A stretch of 64,000 bases of DNA from Azophilus sp963663395 (GCA_963663395.1 OY760226.1:2232001-2296000), one strand, 5' to 3'. Counted from the stretch's first letter, positions 1-8,398 are shown. Numbers and translations are program-made. Notes: generated from the letters alone by a model not told the origin.

Positions 1-2
1 CC

Positions 3-908
3 ACCAACTTCAAGCTGGCCACCCACCTGCGCCTCACGGATGCGCTGGCCCTGCGGGGCTCCTTCGGCACTGGCTTCCGGGCGCCGACCCCCGGCCAGTC
101 CAATGCCCGCAACGTCTCGACCGTGGTCAACGCCGCCACCAATGCCTTCGAGGAGCGGGGCACCATCGGCTCTACCCACCCCGTGGCGATGGCCCTGGGC
201 GGCCGGGAGCTCGAGCCCGAGGAGAGCGAGAACCTGTCCCTCGGCGTGGTGTTTGCGCTGGACAACGGGCTCAGCCTCACGGCGGACTATTTCCGTGTTA
301 CGGTCGATGACCGGATCGCGCTCTCGGGCCTGTTCAGCGTCACCGACGAAATCAAGGCGGCGCTGATCGCCGACGGCGTGCCGGAGGCCAACGAGTTCAC
401 CTCGGTGCGCTATTTCACGAACGATTTCGATACGAAGACCGAAGGCGTCGACGTGGTGCTCACCTACGGTTGGGAGTGGGAATTCGGCAGCTCCGATCTC
501 CTGTTCTCCTTCAACAACACGAAAACCACGGTTCGCAATTTTCGCGAAGGGTCGACCATCGCCGGCGGCGACACCATCGACAATCTGGAGCGCGGCGCGC
601 CGGAGACACGCTTCAACGTGACCGCCACCCACAGCATCGACCAGTGGTACCTGGTGCTGCGTTACAGCTACTTCGGCGACTGGTACGACGACCACAGCGC
701 CGCCGAGTTCGACGGTTACGGCCTTGCGGACCTGCTGGTGCAGTACAACTTCGCAAGCGGCCTGGCGCTTTCGGTGGGCGCCGAGAACTTCACTGACGAG
801 TACCCGGACAAGGCCATCAACTTCGGCAACGGCCGCAAGTACCCGCGCTACTCCCCGGCGGGGCACAACGGCGCACTGGTCTACGCCAAGGTCAGTTATT
901 CGATGTAG
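3..908 (+). CDS. TonB-dependent receptor, C-terminal part (5' end outside window)
   Basis: The reading frame is open from the left edge, so the N-terminal plug and signal peptide lie outside the window. The visible 301 residues are the distal half of an outer-membrane beta-barrel. 'GSFGTGFRAPTPGQ' matches the RASxGxGFRAP stretch typical of TonB-dependent receptors, and 'GAENFTDEYPDKA' matches the conserved C-terminal region (VxNLxDxxY). Alternating amphipathic strands fill the rest. The protein ends in ...KVSYSM, so Met replaces the usual terminal aromatic residue needed for efficient barrel assembly. The likely role is energised uptake of a siderophore, cofactor or other large ligand across the outer membrane; the substrate cannot be told from this fragment. 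It is transcribed toward the convergent F420 operon. Confidence 0.9.
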   Translation, partial: TNFKLATHLRLTDALALRGSFGTGFRAPTPGQSNARNVSTVVNAATNAFEERGTIGSTHPVAMALGGRELEPEESENLSLGVVFALDNGLSLTADYFRVTVDDRIALSGLFSVTDEIKAALIADGVPEANEFTSVRYFTNDFDTKTEGVDVVLTYGWEWEFGSSDLLFSFNNTKTTVRNFREGSTIAGGDTIDNLERGAPETRFNVTATHSIDQWYLVLRYSYFGDWYDDHSAAEFDGYGLADLLVQYNFASGLALSVGAENFTDEYPDKAINFGNGRKYPRYSPAGHNGALVYAKVSYSM

Positions 909-1029
909 ACGTCAAGCCACCAGCCGGGCGCGGGCGGCCACGGTTCAAAACGCCGGCCGGTTTCCGGGGCCTTCTGCTGCGATCGTGCAACAGGGGCGCC
1001 GAAAGAATGCGCGATCCGTCGGGAGTGAG

Positions 1030-1779
1030 TCAGGTCGGCTGTTTGTCCGGGTTATCCGGGTTATCCGGGTTGCTCGGGTTACCCCGGTCGAACCCGGCGC
1101 GTAGCCGTTGGGCGATGCCGGACCGCTCCAGATACGAGGCGGTCTGGCTGTCCTGGCCGAGCCGCAACAGCCGTGCCAGGTCGCGGGGCCTGTCCACGTC
1201 GAGGACGAAACCGCTGTCCGTCACGATTGCAGGCTCGATGCCCGCATCGACCGCGCGCCGGCGATGCGGCTCGAAACTCCTGCCGTCGAAGACCAGTTCG
1301 ATGACGTCGGGCGGTGAACAGATCAGGCCGTTGGTGCCGACTTGCTCGCCATCGGGCAACAGCGTCACCGCCCGGTGAGTCTCCAGCATTTCATCGATCT
1401 CGTCTGCGCTGATCAGCGGTACGTCAGCGGGGATTATGAATATGCCACTTGCATCATGACAGGCGACGGCGTGAGCCGCTGCCTCCTCCAGAGCACCAGG
1501 CAGGTTGGCCGAGTGGCTCTCCGCAAATCGCGCCGCGCCGAACGACTCGGCCAGGGCATCCGCCTCCGGCGAGCGGGAGACGATCAACACGCCGGCCAGG
1601 CGGCTGGACTTCGACAGGGCGGTCAGAACGTCACGGGCCATGGCCAGCATCAGCGCCCGGCGTTCGGTGGCGCTGAGCATGCCGGCCAGGCGCTTCTTGG
1701 CCGCATCGAAGCTCTTGATCGGAACGATGGCCCAGATTGCCTGCCGGCCCTTCGGGTTGTCGCCGCCGGGTGGGGACAC
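1030..1779 (-). CDS. cofC: 2-phospho-L-lactate guanylyltransferase CofC
   Basis: CofC makes the nucleotide-activated phospholactate-type precursor used by CofD in coenzyme F420 synthesis. The N-terminus has the MobA/RfbA/CobY-type nucleotidyltransferase signature 'AIVPIKSFDAAKKRLAGML', with the PxK and RL residues of the NTP-binding loop. 'VDVDRPRDLARLL' near the C-terminus is also typical of the family. I chose the GTG at 1779, which follows the cofD stop (1781-1783) by one base and gives 249 residues. The frame stays open upstream to a TTG at 1824, inside cofD. The last residues are a low-complexity NPSNPDNPDNPD tail, encoded by a 9-bp tandem repeat and not expected in the family. It is the last gene of the npdG-cofE-cofD-cofC operon. 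Confidence 0.88.
   Translation of the reverse strand: MSPPGGDNPKGRQAIWAIVPIKSFDAAKKRLAGMLSATERRALMLAMARDVLTALSKSSRLAGVLIVSRSPEADALAESFGAARFAESHSANLPGALEEAAAHAVACHDASGIFIIPADVPLISADEIDEMLETHRAVTLLPDGEQVGTNGLICSPPDVIELVFDGRSFEPHRRRAVDAGIEPAIVTDSGFVLDVDRPRDLARLLRLGQDSQTASYLERSGIAQRLRAGFDRGNPSNPDNPDNPDKQPT
1046..1081. repeat. 9-bp tandem repeat encoding the CofC tail
   Basis: Four consecutive 9-bp units (consensus TCCGGGTTA) lie in the 3' end of cofC. On the minus strand each unit encodes Asn-Pro-Asp or Asn-Pro-Ser, so unit number changes protein length without a frameshift. This looks like slippage-prone microsatellite expansion. Confidence 0.85.
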
Positions 1780-1780
1780 C

Positions 1781-2710
1781 TCAGCCTCTGAGATCTTCAA
1801 TGAACCTGACAGCCGATTCGGCAAGCCCGATGCGGTCTTCGAGCGTCACCATGACGGACTGGGCGACCGCGGTGGGCACGGGCAGGGTGCCGTGCTGCGC
1901 TGCATCCTGTTCATCGAGCAGGAAGCCGTCCAGCAGGTCGCCATAGTGCAGCGCCACCTGCCGGGCGGTGGAGGGTACGTCGAGTTCGCGCATCATCTTT
2001 GCCGTCGGGCCCTTGATGGCCCGATCGCCGACGATGGGCGAGACCGCGACCAATGGCGCGGGGCAGGATTCAAGGGCGGCGCGCATGCCGGGGACGGCGA
2101 GTATGGGGTCGACGGAGACGAACGGATTGGAGGGGCAGATCAGGATGCCCCGGCAGTCCCGCAGTACCTCCAGGATGCGGGGGTTCGGCGCCGCCTCACC
2201 GGCCCCCTGAAATTCGAACCCGGTCACTTCCGGCTTGCAGCGGTCCCGGACGAAGTAATGTTGGAATGACAGCGTGCCTTCCGGCGTGTGGACGATGGTA
2301 CGCACGGGGTCGTCCGACATCGGCAGGATCGGTTGGTCGATGCCGAGCGAGGCGCAGACATGGCGGGACACTTCGGTGAGCGTGGCGCCGGCCGCCAGCA
2401 TCCGCGTGCGTTCCACGTGCAGCGCCAGGTCGCGGTCGCCCAGTTGAAACCAGGTTTCGCCGCCCAGTTCTTCCAGCGCTGCCATGAAGTGCCAGGATTC
2501 ATCGCCCCGGCCCCACCCGGTGTCGGTGTTGCTGCGGCCGGCCAGGGTGTAGGTCAGCGTGTCGAGGTCCGGCGAGATGTGCAGGCCCAGGTGTTCGAAG
2601 TCATCGCCGGTGTTGACCACGAACACCACTTCTTCCGGACCCAGCACATGGGTCAGGCCCAGGGCCAGCTTGGCGCCGCCGATACCGCCGGTGAGGGCGA
2701 GGTAGGCCAT
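1781..2710 (-). CDS. cofD: 2-phospho-L-lactate transferase CofD
   Basis: CofD transfers the phospholactyl or phosphoenolpyruvyl moiety from the CofC product to the deazaflavin Fo, giving F420-0 or dehydro-F420-0. The 309-residue length is normal. The N-terminus 'LALTGGIGGAKLALGL' is the diagnostic GGxGGxK loop. 'VVNTGDDFEHLGLHISPDLDT' and 'GWGRGDESW' are further conserved family blocks (NTGDD, SPDxDT), and 'ICPSNPFVSVDPIL' is the CofD SNP-x-SI/VxPIL block. The start ATG overlaps the cofE stop by one base (TAATG), so the two are translationally coupled. The Fo synthase genes (cofG/cofH or fbiC) are not in the window. Confidence 0.93.
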   Translation of the reverse strand: MAYLALTGGIGGAKLALGLTHVLGPEEVVFVVNTGDDFEHLGLHISPDLDTLTYTLAGRSNTDTGWGRGDESWHFMAALEELGGETWFQLGDRDLALHVERTRMLAAGATLTEVSRHVCASLGIDQPILPMSDDPVRTIVHTPEGTLSFQHYFVRDRCKPEVTGFEFQGAGEAAPNPRILEVLRDCRGILICPSNPFVSVDPILAVPGMRAALESCPAPLVAVSPIVGDRAIKGPTAKMMRELDVPSTARQVALHYGDLLDGFLLDEQDAAQHGTLPVPTAVAQSVMVTLEDRIGLAESAVRFIEDLRG

Positions 2711-3474
2711 TACCGGAACAGGTCCTCTTCCAGGGGACGGTTGATGGAGCGTGCCGAATCGTCACTCGAAAGCGGCGCAACCCCCCTGGCGATCACCAGG
2801 GGTATTTTCTCGGTCGTTTCACCCATCAGTAGCGTCGCCGCGGCGGCGATGGCGTCGGCCCGGTTGCTGAGCGTCACCTTGAGTTCCCGGCCGTAGAGGT
2901 CGGTGGTTCCCCGCCTGTCGTCAAGCACTCCCATGCCGGACACACCGATTGCCGTGCCGATGGTTCCGAGGCGCCAGGGGCGATTGTGGCTGTCGGTGAT
3001 CAGCACGCCAACGGAGGCGCCGGTCTCCTCCTGCAGGCGCGTGCGCAACCCGGCGGCCGATGCATCGGGGTCTGCCGGCAGCAGCAGGGCGCACTCGCCG
3101 TCGCCGTGCTCGATATTCGATTGATCGATGCCGGCGTGGGCGCAGACGAAACCCAATCGGTGCCTGACGATGAGCACCCCGGGCCGCTGCCGCATGACGT
3201 CCGTGGACTCATCGAGAATGAGTTGCACCAGCCTCGGGTCCTTGTCGGTTTCCCGGGCCAGGCGTGTGGCTTCCGGGCCGGGCTTTACGCTTGCAAGCGC
3301 AATGGTCCGGCCTTCCGCCTTCGACACGACTTTCTGGGCGATGCACACCACGTCGCCGTCGGCAAGCTCGAGCCCGGCCCGTGACAGCGCCCCTGCGATC
3401 ATGCCGGCCAGGTCGTCGCCTTCCCGGATCATGGGCAGGCCGGGAACGGGATCGAAGCGGAGCGCCAGCGTCAT
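2710..3474 (-). CDS. cofE: Coenzyme F420-0:L-glutamate ligase CofE
   Basis: CofE adds glutamate residues to F420-0 using GTP. The protein (254 residues from the ATG at 3474) begins with 'PGLPMIREGDDLAGMI'. It has 'DVVCIAQKVVSKAEGR' (family DxxVxxxKxVSKxEGR), 'DPRLVQLILDES', 'ADPDASAAGLRTRL' and 'GVLITDSHNRPWRLGTIGTAIG' (family TDTxGRPwRxGqtgvAIG). The open frame extends upstream to 3681, but that extension is arginine-rich, antisense-like sequence overlapping npdG. The ATG at 3474 overlaps the npdG stop by one base (TGATG) and is the sensible start. This is the stand-alone CofE domain without the FbiB nitroreductase-like fusion. Confidence 0.92.
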   Translation of the reverse strand: MTLALRFDPVPGLPMIREGDDLAGMIAGALSRAGLELADGDVVCIAQKVVSKAEGRTIALASVKPGPEATRLARETDKDPRLVQLILDESTDVMRQRPGVLIVRHRLGFVCAHAGIDQSNIEHGDGECALLLPADPDASAAGLRTRLQEETGASVGVLITDSHNRPWRLGTIGTAIGVSGMGVLDDRRGTTDLYGRELKVTLSNRADAIAAAATLLMGETTEKIPLVIARGVAPLSSDDSARSINRPLEEDLFR

Positions 3475-4148
3475 CAGTGATCGGCTTGGCCGACGATGCG
3501 AATGCCGGAGTGGGAGATGTCGTGGCGCCGGTTTATCTGGATCAGGATGGAGGTCAGGGCTTCCGCCGCCGCCGCGTTTTCGATGGGGCCGGCGTGCCAG
3601 CCGGTCATGCCGGCCTCGCCGATGAGATCGATCACCCGCTGCCGGGCTGCGCGCTTGTCGCCGGCGACAAGCACGTCGCATTCGATCTGAATGTCCTTCT
3701 GCAACAGGTGGGCGGCGACGTTCTGAAAGGCGGAAACCACCATCACCTTCTTGCCGAGCAGATCCTGAGCCCGCTTGCCTGCGCTGCCTTCGGGAGGAAG
3801 CTGCACCGTCCCGACCCTGGGCGGTTCCAGGGGAACGGTCACGTCAATGAGAATCTTGCCGCGCAGGGCGTCCTTGACGCCGGCCAGGGTCGACGTCTGG
3901 TGCTTTGCCGGCACGGTAATCACCACGATGTCGCCGGCGGCGGCAGCGTCGCCGTTCTCCATCGCCTGCGCGGGTGTTTCCGGGCTGATCTCCTGCAGTG
4001 CGGCCACCGCCTTCTGGGCCTTCGGCAGGGTGCGCGACCCGATGATCATCTTGTAGCCCGCCTTCGACCAGCGAATGGCAAGCCCCGTGCCGAGGTCGCC
4101 GGTGCCGCCCAGGATGGCGATGGTTTCCTTGTCCGCTTTTTTCCTCAT
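3474..4148 (-). CDS. npdG: F420H2:NADP oxidoreductase (NpdG/Fno)
   Basis: The enzyme exchanges hydride between NADPH and F420 and would supply the F420H2 used by the LLM enzymes nearby. The 224-residue protein starts with a Rossmann dinucleotide-binding site, 'IAILGGTGDLGTGLAIRW' (GGTGxxG, residues about 10-27), followed by 'IIGSRTLPKAQKAV', the NADP phosphate-binding SR pair typical of NpdG. 'VPLEPPRVGTVQLPPEGSAG' is another NpdG block. It is the first gene of the operon. The 96-bp gap before the divergent LLM gene (4149-4244) is AT-richer than its surroundings and should hold promoters for both directions. Confidence 0.88.
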   Translation of the reverse strand: MRKKADKETIAILGGTGDLGTGLAIRWSKAGYKMIIGSRTLPKAQKAVAALQEISPETPAQAMENGDAAAAGDIVVITVPAKHQTSTLAGVKDALRGKILIDVTVPLEPPRVGTVQLPPEGSAGKRAQDLLGKKVMVVSAFQNVAAHLLQKDIQIECDVLVAGDKRAARQRVIDLIGEAGMTGWHAGPIENAAAAEALTSILIQINRRHDISHSGIRIVGQADH

Positions 4149-4244
4149 CTCGTCTCCGGAAATCGGGTGCCCCCGAAAAAGCGGCGAATTATGACGGTTA
4201 TTCGTTTATTGTGCGCGCTTTTGCAGGGCTGCGGGAGGCAAACC

Positions 4245-5159
4245 ATGCGTATCGGAACGATGATGGGTGCGGACGGCACCGGAGCGACCCTGGACGATGT
4301 CATCGGCACGGCGAAGCGGGTCGAGGCCGCGGGGCTGGACAGCGCCTGGCTCGCGAACATTTTTTCCTTTGACGCCATCACCACCCTGGCCCTGATCGGG
4401 CGGGAGACGGAACGCCTCCACCTCGGTACGGCGGTAACCCCCACCTACCCGCGCCACCCGACCGCCATCGCCCAGCAGGCGCTCACAACTCAGGCCGCCT
4501 GCAACGGCCGGTTTACGCTGGGAATCGGTTTGTCGCACCAGATTGTCATCGAAACGATGCTGGGTCTTTCCTACGAGCGCCGCGCGGCGCACATGCGCGA
4601 ATATCTCGGTGTGCTGATGCCCCTGGTTCGCGGCGAGACCGCCCGTTTTTCGGGTGAGGAGTACAACGTGCGGGGCGTGACCATGGAAATTCCGGGCTCG
4701 GAAGGCATGGACGTGGTGGTCGCCGCCCTGGGACCCGCCATGCTGAAGATTGCCGGCGAGCTTGCCGACGGCACCAACACCTGGATGGTCGGCCCGAGGA
4801 CGATGGAAGAGCACGTGGTCAAGCGCCTGACCGCCGCCGCCGATGCGGCGGGACGGCCGGCGCCCAAAGTCGTCGGCGGCTATCCGGTGGTGCTCACCAA
4901 CAAGCCCGACGAAGCCAGGGAGAAAATTGCGCAGAATCTGACGATTTACGGGCAGCTCCCGAGCTACCGCGCCATGCTCGACCGGGAAGGGGCCGAGGGC
5001 CCGGCCGATATCGCAATCGCCGGCGACGAGAACCTGGTGCGGGGCGAAATCAAGCGGCTCGAGGACATCGGCGTCACCGACTTCAATGCGGCCATCATGG
5101 ATGTGGAGGCGGGTGCATACGACCGCACCCTGGAGTTTCTGGGGAGCCTGAAAGGCTGA
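4245..5159 (+). CDS. LLM-class F420-dependent oxidoreductase
   Basis: This is a luciferase-like monooxygenase-fold enzyme (TIM barrel, 304 residues). These enzymes usually use F420 or FMN to reduce or oxidise organic substrates. 'MRIGTMMGADGTGATLDDVI' opens the barrel. 'LGTAVTPTYPRHPTAIAQQA' is the hallmark of the F420-binding LLM clade, and 'NGRFTLGIGLSHQIVIETML' follows it. The ATG at 4245 has a GGGAGG ribosome-binding site 6-9 bases upstream; the frame is open far upstream but over npdG/cofE. Divergent arrangement with npdG makes F420 use very likely. The substrate is unknown. Confidence 0.9.
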   Translation: MRIGTMMGADGTGATLDDVIGTAKRVEAAGLDSAWLANIFSFDAITTLALIGRETERLHLGTAVTPTYPRHPTAIAQQALTTQAACNGRFTLGIGLSHQIVIETMLGLSYERRAAHMREYLGVLMPLVRGETARFSGEEYNVRGVTMEIPGSEGMDVVVAALGPAMLKIAGELADGTNTWMVGPRTMEEHVVKRLTAAADAAGRPAPKVVGGYPVVLTNKPDEAREKIAQNLTIYGQLPSYRAMLDREGAEGPADIAIAGDENLVRGEIKRLEDIGVTDFNAAIMDVEAGAYDRTLEFLGSLKG

Positions 5160-5187
5160 TCGGGACGGTAAACGACCCGTCTCGATA

Positions 5188-5309
5188 GGAACAACTCTCC
5201 ATGCGTTTCTTTTGCTTCTGAGGGACAAACGCCTGCATCGGGCAGCGAGTTCGCATGCGAACTCTTTTCCGACACCCGGCGTTGTTCCCCGCGCTTTAGC
5301 GCGCCGCGT
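5188..5309 (+). repeat. Dispersed repeat A, copy 1 (uninterrupted)
   Basis: A 122-bp non-coding element lies between two convergent genes. It matches positions 49196-49409 in reverse complement over its whole length with only a handful of differences, apart from a 92-bp interruption there. Its centre is a perfect 18-bp palindrome (5247-5264, GAGTTCGCATGCGAACTC). One end carries a GCGCTTTAGCGC-type hairpin (5291-5304). There is no open reading frame, so it is probably a MITE- or REP-like element. Confidence 0.85.
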
Positions 5310-5329
5310 TCCGGAGGTGGTGGCAGCGA

Positions 5330-6559
5330 TCACTGGCGCCCGGCAATGCGCATCGGTTGCATCGACACGGGCGCCGATGGTGCATCGCCGTACAGGTAGT
5401 CGCGCGTGATCGGAACCGCCTCGTTGTCCTTGGCAAGTTGCCACTGGAACACCACCAGGTCCCCGATTTCGAAGGCGGTCTGGCAGATGACCAGGTAGAA
5501 CTCCCACATCCGGCAGAACCCTTCGCCCTTGGTGTCCACGAAGCGGTTGCGTGTGCGCTGAAAGCGCCGGTTCCACTCCTTGAGGGTCAAGGCGTAGTGG
5601 CGGCGCAATATTTCGATGTCCGTCGTTACCAGGTCGGCGCGCTCCACGGCGGGGGCGATGTCCGATAGCGCGGGGATGTATCCGCCCGGAAAGATGTAGC
5701 GCCGGATCCAGGGGTTTATGGGCACCGGCGGCTCCCTGGTGCCGATCGTATGCAGCAGAGCCACGCCGTCGTCGGCGAGGTTCTCGTGCACCGAATCGAA
5801 GAAGCGCTGCATGTTCGGCTTGCCGACATGCTCGAACATGCCGACCGAGACAATGCGGTCGTAGACTTGCGCGTGCTCCCGGTAGTCCTGCAACAGGAAC
5901 TCCACCCGGCCGTCGAGCCCGCGGCTCCTTGCCGTTTCCCGGGCGACGCGAAGCTGCTCGGTGGACAGCGTGAGCCCGGTCACCCTGACACCGTGGTTTT
6001 CGGCCAGGTGCATGGCCAGGCTGCCCCAGCCGCAGCCGATATCGAGCACGCGGTGGCCGGGGCGCAGTGCGAGCTTGGCGGCAATGTGTTCGCTCTTGGC
6101 GTGCTGGGCTTCCTCCAGCGTCATGCCGCGGTCGCGGAAGTAGGCGCAGGAGTAGTGCATGGCCTCATCGAGGCAGGCGCGGAACAGGGGTTCGTCGAGG
6201 TCGTAGTGATGGCTGACGTTGCGCCGGCTCGCCGTGATCCCGTTCCAGGAGGAGAGCAGCGCCTTCAGCGGCTGCCACCGTCCGCCCGCGGCTACGGCAG
6301 CCTCCAGATTGATGCGCAGCAGCGTCAGGACATCGTGCAACGTGCCGTCGCCCACGTCCCACAACTGATCCATGTAGGCCTCGCCGAGCTTGAGTTGCGG
6401 GTTGCGTGCCATGACGCTGAATGCCGAGGCGGTGTTCAGGCGGATCGCCGCCCTGGGCTCCCCGGCCCCGAAGGTGTGGCGTTCGCCTGCGTGGTCGATG
6501 ACGGTCAGTTCGCCCCGGCGGACGAACTTCTTAAGCAGCGCAAAGCTCTGTAAGCTCAT
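5330..6559 (-). CDS. cfa: Cyclopropane-fatty-acyl-phospholipid synthase family methyltransferase
   Basis: The enzyme uses SAM to add a methylene or methyl group across double bonds of membrane phospholipid acyl chains. Residues from the ATG at 6559 give 409 aa, normal for CfaS. The N-terminal domain is followed by 'NVSHHYDLDEPLFRACLDEAMHYSCAYF' (the HYDxxxxF...MxYSCAYF signature of the family). 'HRVLDIGCGWGSLAMHLAE' is the SAM-binding motif I, and 'GMFEHVGKPNMQRFF' and 'YIFPGGYIPALSDI' are further conserved blocks. The frame runs upstream to 7240 only as antisense to the next gene. It lies divergent from an LLM oxidoreductase. Related methyltransferases can also make 10-methyl fatty acids, so the exact product is open. 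Confidence 0.92.
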   Translation of the reverse strand: MSLQSFALLKKFVRRGELTVIDHAGERHTFGAGEPRAAIRLNTASAFSVMARNPQLKLGEAYMDQLWDVGDGTLHDVLTLLRINLEAAVAAGGRWQPLKALLSSWNGITASRRNVSHHYDLDEPLFRACLDEAMHYSCAYFRDRGMTLEEAQHAKSEHIAAKLALRPGHRVLDIGCGWGSLAMHLAENHGVRVTGLTLSTEQLRVARETARSRGLDGRVEFLLQDYREHAQVYDRIVSVGMFEHVGKPNMQRFFDSVHENLADDGVALLHTIGTREPPVPINPWIRRYIFPGGYIPALSDIAPAVERADLVTTDIEILRRHYALTLKEWNRRFQRTRNRFVDTKGEGFCRMWEFYLVICQTAFEIGDLVVFQWQLAKDNEAVPITRDYLYGDAPSAPVSMQPMRIAGRQ

Positions 6560-6640
6560 ATTGATAGTGCCCCCGCTGACTTTATAAGGATGCGGGGGCA
6601 ATCGCGCAAGAGCCCAGGGCAAGTCGTTACAGGAGGAATC

Positions 6641-7687
6641 TTGAAGGCAAGTATCGCCATCGGCGGGGCGGCGTCGGGCCGTCCCGGGGAATTCGAGGAA
6701 AGCGTCGAGTTCGTCATGGAGGCCGAGAAGCTCGGTGTCGACACCGCCTGGTCGGCTGAAGCCTGGGGTCAGGATGCGGTGGCGCCGCTGGCGTATCTGG
6801 CCGCGAAGACCGAGCGCATCCGCCTCGGCACGGGCATCATGCAGATCAGCGCCCGCACCCCGAGCATGACCGCGATGACCGCGCTTACACTGGACAGCAT
6901 CTCCGGGGGACGCTTTATTCTCGGGCTTGGCGTGAGCGGGCCGCAGGTGGTGGAAGGGCTGCAGGGGCGGCCGTTCAAGGCGCCGCTGACGCGGTTGCGC
7001 GAGACCGTCGACATAGTCCGGCTCGCCTTCGCCGGGGAAAAGCTGGCTTACGAGGGCCGGTATCACCGGTTGCCGTTGCCGGGCGGGGAGGGTAAGGCCC
7101 TGCGCCTGGCCCAGCCCGGCAACCCGGACATTCCCATCTATTTCGCGACCCTGGCTCCGAAAGCGCTCGAATACACGGGCGAGGCGGGCGACGGGTGGCT
7201 CGGCACCTCGTTCACGCCGGAAGACGCGGAATCCGCGCACCTCGGTTTCATCAGGCGCGGTGCGGAGGCGGCCGGCCGGTCGCTGGCCGACATCGACATT
7301 CAGGCCGGTGGTGCGGTGGCCTTCGGCGACGACATCGAAGCGCTCGCCGCGCCGCTGAAACCCGGGATGGCCTTCACGCTCGGCGCCATGGGTTCGCCGA
7401 AGACCAATTTCTACAACGAAGCGTACCGGCGCGGCGGTTGGGAAGACACGGCACGCGAGGTGCAGCAGTTGTGGGTGAGCGGTCGGCGCGAGGAAGCGGC
7501 CGACAGGGTCCCCACGGAGATGGTGAAGCGCAACAACCTGCTCGGCGACGAGAGCATGGTGCGGGAGCGGGTGGAAGCCTATAGGGCTGCTGGTGTCACT
7601 ACGTTACGGGTGCATCCTTTGGGCAGGGATCTGGCCAGCCGCCTGGAGACCCTGGGCCGTGTGATGGACATGGTCCAGGGACGATGA
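6641..7687 (+). CDS. LLM-class F420-dependent oxidoreductase (second)
   Basis: This is a second luciferase-like enzyme, 348 residues from a TTG start at 6641 that is preceded by a strong AGGAGG at 6631-6636. An upstream ATG at 6590 would add a poorly coding leader. 'TERIRLGTGIMQISARTPSMTAMTALTLDSISGGRFILGLG' splits into the clade blocks LGTGIMQ, RTPSMTAMTA and SGGRFILGLG. 'SGPQVVEGLQGRPF' and 'PIYFATLAPKALEYTGE' match the F420-dependent methylene-H4MPT reductase-like subgroup. The stop overlaps the following SDR start (ATGA), so the pair was one transcription unit. A decayed copy of its 3' end lies at 12476-12568. Confidence 0.9.
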   Translation: MKASIAIGGAASGRPGEFEESVEFVMEAEKLGVDTAWSAEAWGQDAVAPLAYLAAKTERIRLGTGIMQISARTPSMTAMTALTLDSISGGRFILGLGVSGPQVVEGLQGRPFKAPLTRLRETVDIVRLAFAGEKLAYEGRYHRLPLPGGEGKALRLAQPGNPDIPIYFATLAPKALEYTGEAGDGWLGTSFTPEDAESAHLGFIRRGAEAAGRSLADIDIQAGGAVAFGDDIEALAAPLKPGMAFTLGAMGSPKTNFYNEAYRRGGWEDTAREVQQLWVSGRREEAADRVPTEMVKRNNLLGDESMVRERVEAYRAAGVTTLRVHPLGRDLASRLETLGRVMDMVQGR

Positions 7688-8335
7688 TGAACGAATTGCA
7701 GGGCAAGGCGGCCCTGGTCACCGGAGCGGGGCAGGGCGTGGGCCAGGGGATTGCATTTGCGCTGGGGCGGGCTGGTGTTCGCATCGCCCTGGCGGGGCGC
7801 ACCCTTGCCAAGCTTGAGCAGAGCGCCCGCGAGATTGAAGCGCGGGGCGGCGAGGCGCTGCCCGTGCGCTGCGACGTCAAGAACAGCGCCGACCTGGCTC
7901 ATGCGGTGGATGCCTGCGTGGAAGCATTCGGCGCCGGTTTCGAATCCGGGCCTCTGGCTGTCCTGCGGCTGATGAAACTCGCTTATCCGCATCTCAAGGG
8001 AGATGGCTGCATCGTCAACCTGGCCAGCACCGCGGCCAAGCGCTGGGACATGTCGGGATACGGCGCCTACGCGGCGGTGAAGGAGGCTATCCGCTCACTG
8101 ACCCGCGCCGCTGCCTGCGAGTGGGGTGCGGACGGTATTCGAGCGAATGTCATTCTTCCCCATGCCAAGTCGCCGGGATTGCTCTGGTGGATGGAGAACA
8201 ACCCGGACGAGGCGGAAGCTTTCCAGCGCACGATCCCGCAGCGGCGGGTTGGAGAGTGTGAAGAAGACATCGGGCGCTTCGTGGTGCAACTGTGCGGCGC
8301 CGGGTGCCAAACTACCGGCACCTTTAAAGCAGTTC
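7684..8335 (+). pseudogene. SDR-family oxidoreductase, internally deleted and 3'-truncated
   Basis: The start is a normal classical SDR: 'GKAALVTGAGQGVGQGIAFAL' with the TGxxxGxG cofactor loop. After 'AVDACVEAFG' the sequence jumps to 'ESGPLAVLRLMKLAYPHLKG'. About 25-30 residues containing the NNAG motif and following helix are missing, although the frame is kept. The catalytic part survives ('NLAST', 'YGAYAAVKEAI', so Ser, Tyr and Lys are present). Near the C-terminus 'RVGECEEDIGRFVVQLC' is recognisable, but the terminal VDGG block is replaced by unrelated sequence containing a short dispersed motif (8366-8398). The open frame then runs antisense into the next gene. Alternatively it could be a functional shortened protein, but loss of NNAG makes that unlikely. 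Confidence 0.65.
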
Positions 8336-8365
8336 AGCGCGCCCGGAATCCACCGACAGCCTGGT

Positions 8366-8398
8366 CGCTTAGCGTGCAGGAGGACCGTACCGCATGCC
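8366..8398 (-). repeat. 33-bp dispersed motif, copy 1
   Basis: This 33-bp stretch matches 54295-54327 in the opposite orientation at 30 of 33 positions; the shared core is CGTGCAGGAGGACCGTAC. It sits exactly where the SDR reading frame at 7684 loses homology to its family. Confidence 0.5.

Noticed and set aside
1046..1081. Tandem repeat as a CRISPR-like array
   Set aside because: Units are 9 bp, contiguous, without spacers, and encode the end of cofC.
3264..4244. N-terminal extension of the LLM oxidoreductase frame over npdG and cofE
   Set aside because: The extension is antisense to two well-defined genes, and a good ribosome-binding site precedes the ATG at 4245.
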